NCBI GenBank assembly: GCA_964228885.1
Contig: CAXRCG010000127.1
Span: forward strand, 1 to 7,134
Length of the DNA: 7,134 nucleotides
Reading direction: 5' to 3'
From: UBA4582 sp964228885
Lineage (GTDB): Bacteria; Pseudomonadota; Gammaproteobacteria; Pseudomonadales; Azotimanducaceae
Within the stretch, counting starts at the first letter, position 1; each line of letters starts with the position of its first letter. Of this stretch, positions 5,900 to 7,134 are shown in pieces. Position numbers and translations under genes: made by a program. Below the pieces are notes generated by a model. It was not told the DNA's origin. It made no database searches and saw only the letters and a program-made list of their open reading frames with translations.

Positions 5900-6889
5900 A
5901 TGCCAATTGGAAGCAATTCACCAGCCTTTCGTATTGCCTGTGCGGTTTCTATTGGTATGAGCGCTATTCGACAGGAATTGGCCACGATCTCTCAAGTTGA
6001 GATCGTTGATCTCTCCCCGCGTTCCAAAGGCATTGGGAGTGATCATGAATGCCGGGGCTTAGTGATTTATGCGAGCCAATTCTCTTCGTCAATAGTAGAT
6101 TGGATTCACAAAAATCCTCTGGAGTGGATTCATTTGGTTACTGCGGGCTCCGATCCACTAGATGCCATAAATATTTCCGATAGTCTTCATCTTTCGTCAA
6201 GCGGTCATTTATGGGCGGATACAGTTGCAGAGCATGCGCTAGCAATGCTCCTTACATTAAGTCGGGGGATGAATGTCAGCATTCAGACAATTCAAACTGA
6301 TCAATGGTCTCGCAAAGAGATCATTCCACGACTTCACAGGATTAAGGATCTCAACGTTTTAGTTATAGGGTATGGCCGAATTGGCTCTAAGATTGGGGCA
6401 AGCGTGAAAAATCTTGGCGCTCAGGTAACAGGGGTCGCCTCAACAGAACGACGTGTTGACGGCATCAGCGTCTATAAAATGGCGGATCTTGACACTCTCA
6501 TACCTCACGCCGACGTGATTTTTCTTTCAGTTCCTCTTAACCCTCAAACACATTACCTGATTTCAAAAGTTCAGTTTGATTTGATGAAAAAAAGTGTGTT
6601 TCTGATTAATGTTTCGCGAGGGGGTGTTTTGGATGAAGAAGCCCTTTATCAAACTTTAGTCAACGGGAAACTCAGGGGTGCTGGACTCGACGTATTTGAG
6701 AATGAGCCGTTGCCGCTCAAGCACCCGCTACGATCACTGGATAATGTTCTGCTGACCCCTCATGTGGCGGGATTTGGAGAAAATGATATTCAGGAAACGG
6801 TCGCTAAAAATGTGAGAGATAATCTTCTGGACATTCTGGCTGGTCGCCCACCGAGAGACCAGATAAACAGAGGTCCAAAAACACAATGA
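5900..6889 (+). CDS. D-isomer-specific 2-hydroxyacid dehydrogenase family oxidoreductase
   Basis: This 329-residue cytoplasmic enzyme is expected to interconvert a 2-keto acid and a D-2-hydroxyacid with NAD(P)H. Numbered from the ATG at 5900, the dinucleotide fold motif is VLVIGYGRIG (GxGxxG at about 157-162). The catalytic set is complete: Arg240 in NVSRGGVLDE, Glu269 in DVFENEPLP and His288 in TPHVAG. The usual acidic residue after the second strand is missing: the segment is VTGVASTERR, with serine, threonine and two arginines, which hints at NADP(H). The N-terminal half is a divergent substrate domain, so the substrate (glyoxylate, hydroxypyruvate, a branched or an aromatic keto acid) cannot be named. 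It is transcribed away from the oxygenase-importer operon and is the first gene of a plus-strand unit with the SDR gene 12 nt downstream. Length is normal for the family. Confidence 0.88.
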   Translation: MPIGSNSPAFRIACAVSIGMSAIRQELATISQVEIVDLSPRSKGIGSDHECRGLVIYASQFSSSIVDWIHKNPLEWIHLVTAGSDPLDAINISDSLHLSSSGHLWADTVAEHALAMLLTLSRGMNVSIQTIQTDQWSRKEIIPRLHRIKDLNVLVIGYGRIGSKIGASVKNLGAQVTGVASTERRVDGISVYKMADLDTLIPHADVIFLSVPLNPQTHYLISKVQFDLMKKSVFLINVSRGGVLDEEALYQTLVNGKLRGAGLDVFENEPLPLKHPLRSLDNVLLTPHVAGFGENDIQETVAKNVRDNLLDILAGRPPRDQINRGPKTQ

Positions 6890-6901
6890 AAGATTCCCAT
6901 C

Positions 6902-7134
6902 ATGAATGATCAGTTCACGCTGGTGACCGGAGCCAGTAAGGGTATCGGGCGGGCCTGCGCTGAGCGATTAGCCGGCGCCGGATTCAACGTTATCGGTCTT
7001 GCCAGAAAACTGCCTAGTGAGGAGTTTCCGGGGGAGTTTTATGAAGTAGATGTTGCTGACAGGGAAGCTTTGACAGCCTTTCTTAAGTGGCTCACTAAAG
7101 AAAAGCCGGTGGTGAATCTGATCAACAACGTTGG
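6902..7134 (+). CDS. Short-chain dehydrogenase/reductase (SDR), N-terminal fragment
   Basis: Seventy-seven complete codons are present before the window ends. The start MNDQFTLVTGASKGIGRACA carries the classical SDR cofactor motif TGxxxGxG (residues 9-16). Asp50-Val51 (the adenine-contact DV) and LINNVG near 73-78 (the NNAG-type motif, with valine for alanine) follow at the normal distances. Arg35 and Lys36 sit at the end of the second strand where NAD-preferring members carry an aspartate, suggesting NADP(H). The catalytic Tyr-x3-Lys lies beyond the edge, so activity and substrate are unknown. The ATG at 6902 is 12 nt after the dehydrogenase stop; its ribosome site is weak (GAAAGA), but the frame and the family alignment fix the start well. 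It is probably co-transcribed with the dehydrogenase, supplying a second alcohol/ketone step. Confidence 0.88.
   Translation, partial: MNDQFTLVTGASKGIGRACAERLAGAGFNVIGLARKLPSEEFPGEFYEVDVADREALTAFLKWLTKEKPVVNLINNV

Noticed and set aside
5779..5985. 68-residue minus-strand frame across the control region and dehydrogenase start
   Set aside because: It is mostly antisense to the dehydrogenase gene and control region, has no family resemblance and no ribosome site that stands out.
6886..6909. Seven-codon frame MKDSHHE overlapping the dehydrogenase stop as ATGA
   Set aside because: It is too short, has no recognisable role, and overlaps the SDR start. A chance frame is more likely than a leader peptide.

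Overview
The window reads as a catabolic island from a bacterium, most likely a proteobacterium. It has a five-gene minus-strand operon and a divergent plus-strand operon, the protein families are typical of proteobacterial degradative loci, and base composition is roughly balanced between GC and AT. No RNA gene, complete mobile element or CRISPR array was seen, and the species cannot be named from this sequence.

Layout. Positions 1-150 (+) hold the last 49 codons of an amidase-signature hydrolase entering from outside the window. It converges, across about 45 bp, on the minus-strand operon. That operon is read from about 5685 down to 196: a Rieske non-heme iron oxygenase alpha subunit with a TTG start; two inner-membrane permeases of a PotB/PotC-type ABC importer, coupled by a TAATG overlap; a secreted PotD/PotF-like binding protein; and, last, a PotA-like ATPase. 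The ATPase is frameshifted by one base near its C-terminus: one extra base in a four-A run restores a normal 355-residue protein. A strong hairpin, with two 9-bp direct repeats around it, separates the binding-protein gene from the ATPase gene.

The AT-rich gap at about 5686-5899 is the divergent control region. It contains a perfect 10-bp palindrome and a gapped dyad, but no regulator gene lies beside it here. Rightward from it run a D-2-hydroxyacid dehydrogenase (best start ATG at 5900, not the upstream GTG) and, 12 nt after its stop, the start of a short-chain dehydrogenase/reductase cut by the window edge.

How the genes may work together (inference): a small organic solute is captured in the periplasm and imported by the ABC system. 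The Rieske enzyme hydroxylates or O/N-dealkylates it, or a product derived from it. The two pyridine-nucleotide oxidoreductases interconvert keto and hydroxy intermediates, and the amidase may cleave an amide-containing substrate or intermediate. The substrate cannot be read from the sequence. No reductase or ferredoxin partner for the oxygenase is present in the window.
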